From NCBI RefSeq assembly GCF_019469205.1, contig NZ_CP048265.1, positions 558,001 through 622,000 of the forward strand: 64,000 bases of DNA, written 5' to 3'. The notes below the pieces were generated by a model. That model ran no database searches and was not told the DNA's origin. It was given only the letters and a program-made list of their open reading frames with translations. A program made the translations under genes and the position numbers. Source of the stretch: Gilliamella sp. ESL0405. GTDB taxonomy: Bacteria; Pseudomonadota; Gammaproteobacteria; Enterobacterales; Orbaceae. Shown one piece after another: positions 8,940 through 17,460 of the stretch (positions are counted from its first letter, which is position 1; every line of letters starts with the position of its first letter).

Positions 8940-9368
8940 ATGGCGCAAGTTTTTTACGAGGTGGTCGAGCCTTACTCTGTCGAGCAGATGTTCGCATTGG
9001 TTAATGATATTGCTAAATACCCCGAATTTGTTCCTGATTGTATCGCATCGGGTATTATTAAAAAACAAGATAATATTATTGCTGCATTTATTGAAGTTGA
9101 AAAGTTTGGTTTTAAAAAATCGTTTACGACTTTAAATCAGCTCAATGAACCTAATTCGATAGATATTACACTGTTAGAAGGGCCATTTAAGCACTTGACG
9201 GGACAATGGCTATTTACCCCTATTGAGCAAAACAGGTGTAAAATCAGTTTTCGCTTGGATTTTGAATTTAAAAATAAGTTGTTAGATTTGACCTTTACCC
9301 CGGTTTTTAAAGAGGTGATGACAAATATGGTCAATGCGTTTTCACAAAGAGCAAGGCAGATATATTAA
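8940..9368 (+). CDS. ratA: RatA, START-like polyketide cyclase family (ribosome association factor/CoQ-binding type)
   Basis: The protein belongs to the Coq10/RatA START-domain family. Conserved stretches are PYSVEQMFALVNDIAKYPEF, GPFKHLTGQWLF and DFEFKNKLLDLTF near the C-terminal helix. E. coli RatA was reported to block 70S formation as a toxin; other members bind ubiquinone. I chose the ATG at 8940 (MAQVFYEV) because homologues begin there; an ATG at 8901 would add 13 hydrophobic residues, and neither has a clear Shine-Dalgarno sequence. The next gene begins one base after its stop codon. Confidence 0.9.
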   Translation: MAQVFYEVVEPYSVEQMFALVNDIAKYPEFVPDCIASGIIKKQDNIIAAFIEVEKFGFKKSFTTLNQLNEPNSIDITLLEGPFKHLTGQWLFTPIEQNRCKISFRLDFEFKNKLLDLTFTPVFKEVMTNMVNAFSQRARQIY

Positions 9369-9369
9369 A

Positions 9370-9642
9370 ATGATAACGATTGAAGTTGTTTATGCTTTAC
9401 CAAATAATCCGACAATCATTAAATGTACGGTTGATAAACAAACTAATGTCTTGCAAGCGATAACAAAATCCAATATCTTATCTATCTGTGGGATAAAATT
9501 AGATGAGAATTTAGTCGGTATTTATGGAAAACGTTGTCAGCTGACTGATCAGCTTAACGACGGTGACCGTATTGAAATCTATCGCACACTCATTAATGAT
9601 CCTAAAGAGATAAGACGAGCAAGAGCAGCACTAAAAAAATAA
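9370..9642 (+). CDS. RnfH/RatB family ubiquitin-fold protein
   Basis: A 90-residue beta-grasp protein of the UPF0125/RnfH family. It is recognisable by IEVVYALPNN at the start, GIYGKRCQLTDQLNDGDRIEIYR in the middle (shown by family as the conserved G-R-...-L-DGDRVE pattern) and a basic end DPKEIRRARAA. The ATG at 9370 overlaps nothing and lies one base after the ratA stop, so the pair is translationally coupled, as in E. coli ratA-ratB. The molecular function of RatB is not established. Confidence 0.92.
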   Translation: MITIEVVYALPNNPTIIKCTVDKQTNVLQAITKSNILSICGIKLDENLVGIYGKRCQLTDQLNDGDRIEIYRTLINDPKEIRRARAALKK

Positions 9643-9665
9643 TGATTTGAAGTGAAGGGAACCCA

Positions 9666-10100
9666 ATGCATAATCTGCTAATTGAAAAGATTGAAACTTT
9701 GTGCAAAAAACGTGGTATTAAGCTGACAACGCAACGTCGAACAGTTTTAGACATCATGTTAAGCGCAAATAAAGCAATGAGTGCATATGATTTGTTGGAT
9801 CTTTTAAAAGTCAGTGAACCGCAAGCAAAACCCCCCACTATCTATCGTGCGCTTGAGTTTTTATTAGAACACGGATTTATTCATAAAGTTGAATCATCAA
9901 ATAGCTATATTATTTGCCCCCATTTTCATGATCCTGAGCATATTTCAATTTTATTTATTTGTGATAAATGCCAACAAATTATTGAAAAACACTCCGAGGA
10001 TATCGAGAAGCAACTTAAACAATTAGCCCAACAAAGCCACTTTTTAATCAAACACAGTGTGCTTGAAATTCATGGAATCTGTCAATCGTGTCAACATTAA
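9666..10100 (+). CDS. zur: Zinc uptake regulator Zur (Fur family)
   Basis: This 144-residue Fur-family repressor has an N-terminal winged helix (KLTTQRRTVLDIML, then PPTIYRALEFLLEHGFIHKVES) and a C-terminal metal-binding dimerisation domain. The Zur-specific stretch AYDLLDLLKVSEPQAKPPT matches E. coli Zur closely. Cysteine pairs CDKC and CQSC form the structural zinc site, and the histidine-rich CPHFHDPEH belongs to the regulatory site. The start is preceded by AAGGGAACCC. Its last 13 bases overlap the start of a small membrane transporter gene. Confidence 0.94.
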   Translation: MHNLLIEKIETLCKKRGIKLTTQRRTVLDIMLSANKAMSAYDLLDLLKVSEPQAKPPTIYRALEFLLEHGFIHKVESSNSYIICPHFHDPEHISILFICDKCQQIIEKHSEDIEKQLKQLAQQSHFLIKHSVLEIHGICQSCQH

Positions 10101-10444
10101 TTATTGCCCTTTGGTTGATTAATCTCGCCTGTGATACTGTAGGTCAAATTGCTTTTAAATATGCGGCAATGACCTCTAAACATAAGCAAGGGATTGGTTA
10201 TTGGCATCGACTGTTTTGTAACTATTGGCTATGGCTTGGCTTTGGTTGCTATTTTATCGGTTTTATTTTTTGGCTGGCTTTCTTGAGTGAAGTTCATTTA
10301 TCTCAAGGTATATTATTGGGTTCCTTTAATATGATTACGGTAATGCTGGCTGGGCGTATACTATTCAAAGAGCACTTAACAGCCTTTCGACTTATTGGTA
10401 TATTTTTTATCACAACCGGAGTGGTATTAGTTGGACTTAATTAA
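10088..10444 (+). CDS. Small DMT-superfamily (SMR/EamA-like) membrane protein, subunit 1
   Basis: A 118-residue protein with about four transmembrane helices, of the drug/metabolite transporter superfamily (small multidrug resistance or ArnE/ArnF-like). The motif ACDTVGQIAFKYAAM in helix 1 is typical of this group. It starts with GTG at 10088 inside the end of zur and its stop codon overlaps the start of a second similar gene. A pair of unequal small subunits suggests a heterodimeric carrier. Linkage to zur raises the possibility of a zinc-related function, but no metal-binding residues stand out and the substrate is unknown. Confidence 0.75.
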   Translation: MSTLIIALWLINLACDTVGQIAFKYAAMTSKHKQGIGYWHRLFCNYWLWLGFGCYFIGFIFWLAFLSEVHLSQGILLGSFNMITVMLAGRILFKEHLTAFRLIGIFFITTGVVLVGLN

Positions 10445-10827
10445 TGAAGAAATTTTATATCATCGGTTTTATTTTATTGCTTTTCTTTGATACTTTTGGT
10501 CAAACCAGTTTTAAATTAACGGCAATTGCTGCACTGCCATTTGAAATAAGTTTTGATTGGTTAGTGCGAATATTTACCAACGGCTGGGCATATGTGGTAA
10601 TGCTTGGTTACACAGGCGCATTTATGACGTGGATGGTGTTGTTAAAAAAAGCGCCGGTTGGTCCTGCTTTTGCCGCTTCGCATCTGCAAGTGGTGACCGT
10701 GATGCTGGTATCGGTTGTGGTATTTAATGAACAAATCACCTGTATACGCTTAGTCGGTGCATTATTTATTATTATCGGTATTGTTTTTCTGGCGTTAGCG
10801 GAACAAAGATTACAGCGATCATCTTAA
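10444..10827 (+). CDS. Small DMT-superfamily (SMR/EamA-like) membrane protein, subunit 2
   Basis: A 127-residue companion to the preceding gene, with four hydrophobic segments and a parallel motif (FFDTFGQTSFKLTAI) in helix 1. The sequences TAATG overlap at 10442-10446, so the two are translationally coupled and probably work together as a heteromer. The C-terminal LVGALFIIIGIVFLALAEQR aligns with the end of subunit 1. Flippase (ArnE/F-like) and small multidrug exporter are both possible; the sequence does not decide. Confidence 0.75.
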   Translation: MKKFYIIGFILLLFFDTFGQTSFKLTAIAALPFEISFDWLVRIFTNGWAYVVMLGYTGAFMTWMVLLKKAPVGPAFAASHLQVVTVMLVSVVVFNEQITCIRLVGALFIIIGIVFLALAEQRLQRSS

Positions 10828-10958
10828 TTATTTACGTTAGATGTAAATAAGATTATCTTAAAAAATAAAAACAGCTCTCCCTAGCTTGAAAAGCAAGCTA
10901 TAAAAGCCAATTGCCGTGAAAAGGGTTAAAAATAATAGCATTCAGAGTTTAGAATGAA

Positions 10959-11363
10959 TTATATCTGTTTATCCCCGTTTTTTAGCATCTCAATAATGGT
11001 GCGGTTAGCGTCAGGAAATTCATCGGCAATTAACTCTTCTTGATCAACCCAGCGGCTCGGTTGTCCCTCTTTGGCAAAGGGTACGCCGTCCCACTCTTCA
11101 ACAAGATAAGCATGAATGGTGATATCACGATCATCATAACTGTGTTTGACGACTTTTAAAAATTGAGCGTTGTGTATCTGGATATCGACTTCTTCTGCTA
11201 TTTCACGTTGTAATGTTTGATAGGGCGTTTCGCCAGCTTCAATTTTTCCACCCGGAAATTCCCAAAAACCAGCAAGATGAGAGTCTTCACCACGTTGCGT
11301 GATAAAGATTTGACAATTTTGTGAACGAATAATACCTATAGCAATTTCAGTATGTTTTTTCAT
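10959..11363 (-). CDS. mutT: 8-oxo-dGTP diphosphatase MutT
   Basis: This 134-residue Nudix hydrolase removes oxidised dGTP from the nucleotide pool. The Nudix box GGKIEAGETPYQTLQREIAEE is intact for metal binding, except that the glycine of the final EExGU element is aspartate (EEVDI). Position directly downstream of secA on the same strand is the arrangement seen in E. coli (secM-secA-mutT), which supports MutT over other Nudix enzymes. A hairpin at 11388-11413 lies between secA and mutT. Confidence 0.9.
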   Translation of the reverse strand: MKKHTEIAIGIIRSQNCQIFITQRGEDSHLAGFWEFPGGKIEAGETPYQTLQREIAEEVDIQIHNAQFLKVVKHSYDDRDITIHAYLVEEWDGVPFAKEGQPSRWVDQEELIADEFPDANRTIIEMLKNGDKQI

Positions 11364-11387
11364 AATCCTATTGGTCTGAATAAAACC

Positions 11388-11413
11388 AAAGGGGAAAGTT
11401 AACCTTTCCCTTT
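11388..11413 (-). terminator. Hairpin between secA and mutT
   Basis: AAAGGGGAAAG (11388-11398) pairs with CTTTCCCTTT (11404-11413) with one bulged G. Read on the minus strand the hairpin precedes a T-rich stretch, so it may partly terminate secA transcripts before mutT. Confidence 0.5.
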
Positions 11414-11482
11414 CGATTCTGTTGTCAACTTAATTGACTATTTTAACATCATTATTGCTTGATGATACTAAATTTTTGTCAA

Positions 11483-14212
11483 TTATTGTACAGCGCCGTG
11501 ACAATGTTTGTATTTTTTACCTGAGCCACATGGACAAGGATCGTTACGACCAACTTTCGCTTCTGTTCGTACAATTGGTTGTGGTGAGCTTGGTGATTGG
11601 TCTTGATTTTCACCGTTAAAACCACCGATAGACTCATGGTTGGCATGCTGTTTTGCCATAAGTCTTTCCATTTCTGCTTGACGTTGACGCTCTGCTTCAT
11701 CCACTTCTTGTTGAGAACGAATTTGCACCCGGCTTATATAACCAATGACATCATATTTTAACGATTCTAACATGTTAGCAAACATGTTAAATGATTCACG
11801 TTTATACTCCTGTTTCGGGTCTTTTTGTGCATAACCACGTAAATGGATACCTTGACGCAGATAATCCATTGCCGCTAAGTGCTCTTTCCACAAAGTATCA
11901 AGCGTTTGTAACATAACACTCTTTTCAAAGTCTCTGAGCGCTTCAGAACCGGCGATATTTTCTTTTTCGATATATCGGTCAGTGGCAATTTGCATAATGC
12001 GTTCACGCAACGTTTCTTCATGAAGATTTTGTTCTTCATCGAGCCACTTACTGATAGGTAGTTCAAGATCGAAATCGGTTTTTAAGGCATTTTCAAGTCC
12101 AGGTACATCCCACATCTCTTCAATCGATTGTGGTGGAATATACTGATCAATAACCGCATTAAACACATCACCACGAATTGAATCAATCGTCTCTTTAATA
12201 TCAGAATTGTCTAACAGTTCGTTTCGCTGGCGATAGATAGCTTTACGTTGGTCATTTGCAACATCATCATATTCAAGTAATTGCTTACGAATATCAAAGT
12301 TACGACTTTCAACCTTTTTCTGAGCGTTAGCGATTGCTTTAGTGACCCACGGATGTTCGATAGCTTCGCCTTCTTTCATCCCCAGTTTACGCATCATATT
12401 ACCCACACGTTCAGAAGCAAAGATTCTCATTAATGGATCTTCAAGCGATAGATAAAAACGTGAAGCACCTGGATCACCTTGACGTCCAGCACGGCCTCGT
12501 AACTGGTTATCAATACGACGAGATTCATGGCGCTCTGTACCTAAAATATAAAGCCCGCCTAATGCAATAACTTCTTCATGTTTTGCTTGCCATGCTTGTT
12601 TGGCTTTTTCGATATCTTCCGGTGTTGGGTTTTCAATATGAGCGAGATCACTTTGCCAGTTACCACCTAACATGATATCCGTACCACGACCCGCCATATT
12701 AGTTGCGATAGTCACAGCACCTTTACTACCGGCATTGGCAATAATCTCAGCTTCTTGAGCATGGAATTTAGCATTTAACACATTATGTTTGATACCTGCT
12801 TTTTTAAATGCGTTAGACACTAACTCAGATTTTTCAATTGAAGCTGTACCCACTAACACGGGTTGACCACGTTCGATACAGGCTTTTACATCGGCAACAA
12901 TCGCATCAATTTTTTCTTTTTCGCTCATAAAGACCAAATCAGGATAATCTTTACGTACCATTGGGCGATTGGTTGGTATAACAATCGTATCTAAACCATA
13001 AATTTGGTTAAATTCGAACGCTTCTGTATCAGCAGTACCGGTCATACCTGCTAATTTTTGATAGAGGCGGAAGTAATTTTGGAAAGTGATTGACGCTAAT
13101 GTTTGGTTTTCATTATTAATTTTTACATGCTCTTTAGCTTCAACCGCTTGATGTAAACCGTCAGACCAACGGCGACCGTCCATTGTTCGGCCGGTATGTT
13201 CATCGACAATGATAATTTCGTTATCTCTAACAATATAATCAACATCACGATGAAATAAATGATGTGCTCGTAGGGCGGCGTTGACATGATGCATTAGCAC
13301 GATATTACTCGGTGAGTAAAGTGATTCATCACTTTTCATAATACCTTGTTTGATCAGCAGCTCTTCAACTTTAATTAAACCACGTTCAGTTAAGTTGACT
13401 TGACGAGATTTTTCATCGATTGAAAAGTCACCGTCGCCTTGGAATTGATCTGAATCTTCTTTTTCTTGTCTGATTAAGCTTGGAATGATTTTATCAACAC
13501 TGACATAACGATCAGAGCTATCTTCCGCCTGTCCGGAGATAATGAGAGGTGTTCGGGCTTCATCAATTAAGATTGAGTCAACTTCATCCACTAACGCATA
13601 ATGTAATGGGCGTTGAACTCGAGCATTTTTGCTAAACACCATATTGTCACGTAGGTAGTCAAAGCCATATTCGTTATTGGTACCATAAGTAATATCGGCA
13701 TCATAGGCTTCACGCTTTAGGTGTGGCGGAAGATTAGGCAGGTTGATACCAACACTTAAGCCTAAAAATTCAAATAATGGGCGGTTGTTTTCCGCATCAC
13801 GTTGCGCTAAGTAATCATTGACTGTAACAACATGTACGCCTTTGCCGGTTAAGGCATTTAAGTAAGCGGGTAAGGTTGCTGTTAATGTTTTACCTTCACC
13901 GGTGCGCATTTCGGCAATACAGCGCTCATTAAGCACCATGCCCCCAATAAGCTGGACATCAAAATGGCGCATACCAAAAACCCGTTTACTGGCTTCACGA
14001 ACAACAGCAAAGGCTTCTTCTAAAATATCATCTAATTTTGTGCCGTCAGCGATTTTTTGTTTAAATTCATTGGTTTTTGCTTTCAGCTCATCATCAGTTA
14101 ACGCTTCCATTGCAGGTTCTAATGCATTGATTCTTTCGACACGTTTGCGCATCATTTTTAAGATACGCTCATTACGACTACCGAACACTTTTGTTAATAA
14201 TTTTAATAACAT
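11483..14212 (-). CDS. secA: Protein translocase ATPase SecA
   Basis: This 909-residue motor ATPase drives preproteins through SecYEG. It shows Walker A (MRTGEGKTL), the DEAD-type Walker B region ([19 protein letters not shown]), the second helicase half ([30 protein letters not shown]) and a C-terminal zinc-binding tail ([14 protein letters not shown]) that contacts SecB and phospholipid. Length is near that of E. coli SecA (901). The gene lies 84 bases after a SecM-like reading frame, so its translation is probably tuned by SecM stalling. A GAGA-type ribosome-binding site precedes the ATG. Confidence 0.98.
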   Translation of the reverse strand: MLLKLLTKVFGSRNERILKMMRKRVERINALEPAMEALTDDELKAKTNEFKQKIADGTKLDDILEEAFAVVREASKRVFGMRHFDVQLIGGMVLNERCIAEMRTGEGKTLTATLPAYLNALTGKGVHVVTVNDYLAQRDAENNRPLFEFLGLSVGINLPNLPPHLKREAYDADITYGTNNEYGFDYLRDNMVFSKNARVQRPLHYALVDEVDSILIDEARTPLIISGQAEDSSDRYVSVDKIIPSLIRQEKEDSDQFQGDGDFSIDEKSRQVNLTERGLIKVEELLIKQGIMKSDESLYSPSNIVLMHHVNAALRAHHLFHRDVDYIVRDNEIIIVDEHTGRTMDGRRWSDGLHQAVEAKEHVKINNENQTLASITFQNYFRLYQKLAGMTGTADTEAFEFNQIYGLDTIVIPTNRPMVRKDYPDLVFMSEKEKIDAIVADVKACIERGQPVLVGTASIEKSELVSNAFKKAGIKHNVLNAKFHAQEAEIIANAGSKGAVTIATNMAGRGTDIMLGGNWQSDLAHIENPTPEDIEKAKQAWQAKHEEVIALGGLYILGTERHESRRIDNQLRGRAGRQGDPGASRFYLSLEDPLMRIFASERVGNMMRKLGMKEGEAIEHPWVTKAIANAQKKVESRNFDIRKQLLEYDDVANDQRKAIYRQRNELLDNSDIKETIDSIRGDVFNAVIDQYIPPQSIEEMWDVPGLENALKTDFDLELPISKWLDEEQNLHEETLRERIMQIATDRYIEKENIAGSEALRDFEKSVMLQTLDTLWKEHLAAMDYLRQGIHLRGYAQKDPKQEYKRESFNMFANMLESLKYDVIGYISRVQIRSQQEVDEAERQRQAEMERLMAKQHANHESIGGFNGENQDQSPSSPQPIVRTEAKVGRNDPCPCGSGKKYKHCHGAVQ

Positions 14213-14296
14213 AAACTTTCTCTTATTCTTTTTTAATAGGTGTAATAAGGCATACGCCTTTTTGCGAAAATAGTATTTATTTGAGTTTCAAACTCG

Positions 14297-14641
14297 CTAA
14301 ACGGTAGTTATAGGACCTGCTCTTATCGCATTATCGGGCGATAAACGGACCGCTTTACTCAATGACAAATCATCATAAATAGGCGAATTGATTTGCACAT
14401 AAGCATGTCGTTTTGCCGATAGGGGGAGTGTTTGAGATGCTGATTTACTTGGTGCTTGATGATCTTGCACAATTGCGGCAATCGCAATAATATCAACATG
14501 TGAGATTGATGACTGCGCAGGTAAACCCGGTTGCTGGTACAAACCAAATCCAGCAGCAATCACACCTAATAATAAGTGCGATAATGCAGTTTTAATAATT
14601 AAGCGTTTGTGGAGTTGTTTACAATAGCTAATCACAGTCAT
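14297..14641 (-). CDS. secM: SecM-like secretion monitor, regulator of secA translation
   Basis: This 114-residue reading frame directly precedes secA and ends in IRAGP plus four residues, exactly the core and tail layout of the E. coli SecM arrest peptide (IRAGP at 162-166 of 170). A hydrophobic segment at about residues 18-34 would direct it to the Sec pathway. It is much shorter than E. coli SecM, and the upstream arrest residues differ: aligned on the final proline, positions of Phe150, Trp155, Ile156 and Gly161 are Leu, Arg, Leu and Ala. It probably stalls the ribosome until pulled by SecA, exposing the secA start. Function is inferred from position and motif. Confidence 0.85.
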   Translation of the reverse strand: MTVISYCKQLHKRLIIKTALSHLLLGVIAAGFGLYQQPGLPAQSSISHVDIIAIAAIVQDHQAPSKSASQTLPLSAKRHAYVQINSPIYDDLSLSKAVRLSPDNAIRAGPITTV

Positions 14642-14817
14642 AGTGGCAACATTCTAGCATTTTTTACCAAAATTAAAACAATTATTACAGCATTGTCATT
14701 GAGTCCTTTTAATGGCAGAAGAGAAATCGATTAATGTCTATGATTGAGTCGTTAGCCAGTTGAAGGTTAAGTTAGTAAAATTTCGTTTATTCAATAAGAT
14801 ATTATCCACTTGCCCAA

Positions 14818-15089
14818 TTATATTCGGGTTTTTGCAGGTGTTAAATAGGCTGATGCAAATATCAACGCCAGCTTATTATCTTGCTTTAATGCTAATTTCG
14901 CGAGTTGATTAGCTGTATTTGCCTCGTCTGATGCTGAAGGTGCAATAAGCAAAGTAGTCTTTTTTTAAGGTAGTTAAGCTTTAGGATGAAAGCGACATAA
15001 TCATTCTCATTAAGAAAATGGGAGATGGCAATATTTATCATTGTCATCCCCCATTGTGGTCTGTATTGAATATTGGCTTTTATTTTCAT
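14818..15089 (-). pseudogene. Possible decayed or frameshifted small gene
   Basis: The 494-base gap 14642-15135 holds no intact recognisable gene. On the minus strand a 65-codon frame starts at 15089. At a run of seven T (14960-14966) the reading appears better in another frame, which continues with a protein-like stretch (LLIAPSASDEANTANQLAKL) to a stop at 14818-14820. The two halves might be one small protein broken by a homopolymer indel. I recognise no family, and the remainder of the gap shows nothing. Confidence 0.2.
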
Positions 15090-15135
15090 CTTTTTTATTC
15101 ACGTTCTGGCATTGAATAGAAAAGATGAAAGATGG

Positions 15136-16689
15136 TTATTTCACCATTAATTGCCCCATCATGCCTAATGTTTCATGTTCAACGATATGACAATGATACA
15201 TGCGTAATCCCGGCATATTTTGTTGAATTTTAATAACAAGCGTTTCGTGCGGGCGTAAGTTAGTGGTATCTTTCAAGGCAACAAACTCGGGTGTAGTTTT
15301 CGTGCCATTTAATTCACGAGATTGCACAATAAATTGCGCTCCATGTATATGGAAATTGTGATCCATATGTGAGTTGTTAACAATTGTCCACTCTTCAACA
15401 TCGTGAAGTTTACTTTCTAAGTCGATTCGTGACATATCATGCCGTTTGCCATTAATTAAAAACAGCATACCACCTCGAGGCTCACTTTTATCCATTACTT
15501 CGGTATATTCAAGTGATTTTTTGGCGACGGCTTCACCTAAAGTTGGTACTTGTTTTAGATGAGTCGGTAGAACGGTACTGGCCGTTTGAGTTAACTGGAG
15601 CTGTGAAAGAATGATGTTTTGTTCCGGCGGTACATTCCCCATTTTGCCACGATCGTAGCCAATGTTTTGCAAGTAAAGGCTGGCGGTTTTTTTCGGAACG
15701 ATAACCACTTCAGCCCGTTCTGCCGGAGTAAGTAATAGCGGTTTGTTGAGTTGATGCGGCTCGGCAATGAAACCGCCGTCGGTAGCAACTAAAAAGACAT
15801 CACAATCCGGTATGGATAGGTTTAAATATCGGCCAGAACACGCATTCCAGATTCTGACTCGGGTTGCTCCTTCTACTTTTATATTGGGTTGGTAAGCGCC
15901 ATTGATTAACACAAATTGTCCTTCCCGACCATTCATCCAGTCAGTCATGGAGTTTTCGGCGATTTCGCCGTTTTCAGTTAATTTTAAGTCGGAAAAGAAC
16001 CAATGTTGCTCCGGTAGCGAAGCGAGCGGATCATTTTTACTGCGCACAATAAAGGTACCGGCTAACCCACGAAAGACTTGTTCTGCAACCGTATTATGCC
16101 CATGTGGATGATACCAATATGTCCCGGCTGTGCCTTCCGGTATGGTAAATTCATAAACCCGGCTGCCACCTGCCGGAATAGCATCTTGTGGGTTTCCGTC
16201 TTGATCTGAAGGAATAAGCAAACCATGCCAGTGAACGGTTGTCGGTTGTGACAGATCATTTTTAACGGTTATTTTAACATGATCGCCTTCAAATACTTCG
16301 ATTTTCGGGCCTGGAATCATGCCATTATATGCCCAAAATTCGGTGGTAATTTCCGGTGTTAAGGCTATCTTGACCGGTTTTAAATGTAGCGTTGCTTCAA
16401 ATACGCCAGCTTGGGTGCTGGTATTTTTTAAATTAGTCAACTCGGGTAAATTTTTACCGTGTGGTAGCGCTGTAGTCGATAACAGTTTTTGTGGCATGTT
16501 GTTATTCATGTTCATATTCATGTTCATGTTCATATGGTCGTGCATATCCCCCTCCGTATTACAGTTATCAGATTTAACATCACAAACGTTTTCGGACATC
16601 GATGAGTGATTCATTTTGGCGATAGCTTTAGTGGCAATTAATCCGCCTAGGGCTGCGGTAAAACTGATGATAAAATTTCGACGTTTCAT
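15136..16689 (-). CDS. cueO: Multicopper oxidase CueO-like, periplasmic Cu(I) oxidase
   Basis: This 517-residue protein has a twin-arginine signal (KRRNFI then a hydrophobic stretch to about residue 25), so it is exported folded. All copper-ligand motifs are present: HWHG, WYHPHGH, HNFHIHGAQF and YHCHIVEHETLGMM. A short methionine/histidine/asparagine repeat (MNMNMNMN at about residues 53-62) near the N-terminus looks like an added copper-binding segment; E. coli CueO instead has its Met-rich insert before domain 3. Length equals E. coli CueO (516). It likely detoxifies Cu(I) by oxidation to Cu(II). A small cysteine-containing protein gene lies 140 bases upstream on the same strand. I see no clear CueR operator. 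Confidence 0.88.
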   Translation of the reverse strand: MKRRNFIISFTAALGGLIATKAIAKMNHSSMSENVCDVKSDNCNTEGDMHDHMNMNMNMNMNNNMPQKLLSTTALPHGKNLPELTNLKNTSTQAGVFEATLHLKPVKIALTPEITTEFWAYNGMIPGPKIEVFEGDHVKITVKNDLSQPTTVHWHGLLIPSDQDGNPQDAIPAGGSRVYEFTIPEGTAGTYWYHPHGHNTVAEQVFRGLAGTFIVRSKNDPLASLPEQHWFFSDLKLTENGEIAENSMTDWMNGREGQFVLINGAYQPNIKVEGATRVRIWNACSGRYLNLSIPDCDVFLVATDGGFIAEPHQLNKPLLLTPAERAEVVIVPKKTASLYLQNIGYDRGKMGNVPPEQNIILSQLQLTQTASTVLPTHLKQVPTLGEAVAKKSLEYTEVMDKSEPRGGMLFLINGKRHDMSRIDLESKLHDVEEWTIVNNSHMDHNFHIHGAQFIVQSRELNGTKTTPEFVALKDTTNLRPHETLVIKIQQNMPGLRMYHCHIVEHETLGMMGQLMVK

Positions 16690-16829
16690 AATATTCCTTT
16701 AAAATACATTTAGTTAAATAATAACCTTCTCTTCAAAACACCATAATAAAAAGCCAGACAAGCGGTGCCTTTTATTGCGTTATTGATCGTGAATTACTTA
16801 CTTCTTATTTATGTGTAGATAAAAACGTT

Positions 16830-17204
16830 TTAAGCAATTTTTGGTGGTTTTAACTCAGGAATAAATGCTTTATACACCGGTATAAATTTTATTGGTCGGT
16901 ACTGTTCGCTTTCAGTGGCATAATCAAAGGAGATAACGTAGTCAGTGATAAGCGAACCACATGTTAAGCAGTGATTGGCTAATTGACAGGTGTTTGGGAA
17001 TGCTGATTTAGGATTAGATTTACTGGTAGTTAAGTAGCTTTCGATTTGATTTATTTTTACAGCTGTTTGATGCGCCAAATGACAACGAGCAGGGGATTGA
17101 AAATTATTTTTAGATAAATGCCATACAGAAACACTCAACAAAAATAATACTATTGCCAATAGGGCAATAATATTATAAGCGTTATTGTTGATTCTTAATG
17201 ACAT
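16830..17204 (-). CDS. Uncharacterised single-pass membrane or exported protein with Cys-rich segment
   Basis: About 124 residues: one strong hydrophobic segment at residues 8-28 (membrane anchor or uncleaved signal), then a polar domain. The latter contains CHLAH and CQLANHCLTC, so four cysteines and several histidines that could bind a metal or form disulfides. I chose the ATG at 17204 because TGAGA precedes it; a GTG at 17216 would add four residues. It is upstream of cueO on the same strand, which hints at a role in copper handling, but I recognise no family. Confidence 0.55.
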   Translation of the reverse strand: MSLRINNNAYNIIALLAIVLFLLSVSVWHLSKNNFQSPARCHLAHQTAVKINQIESYLTTSKSNPKSAFPNTCQLANHCLTCGSLITDYVISFDYATESEQYRPIKFIPVYKAFIPELKPPKIA

Positions 17205-17460
17205 AGTAAATCTCACTATTCATCTAACAAAATATGCGCTTATTTTACCGAAAAAAGCGCGAAATTTGTACTTTTTTTAGGAACTTTAAGGTTAAATGAT
17301 TGAATTCATTTTCTCGCATAGTGACAATAATAGCGCTGGTTGTCTTTTGCTGAGTAAAAAATAAGCTAAATATCAACGATATTTAGATAAAATATGTAAG
17401 ATAAATACTAACTGTTCTGTTATTATATTTGTATAACAAAAAAATGTGAAATATAACGGT

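Noticed and set aside
8940-9642. ratA-ratB as a toxin-antitoxin system
   Set aside because: The RatA toxin claim comes from E. coli; the family also includes coenzyme Q-binding proteins, and RatB is not a proven antitoxin. I annotate by family only.
10882-10900. Stem TAGCTTG/CAAGCTA between the small transporter gene and mutT
   Set aside because: Seven base pairs without T run; could be a weak end signal but support is insufficient.
16499-16540. Repeat of ATG/CAT triplets within cueO as a simple-sequence element
   Set aside because: It encodes the Met/Asn-rich segment of the protein in frame, so it is part of the gene and not a separate repeat.
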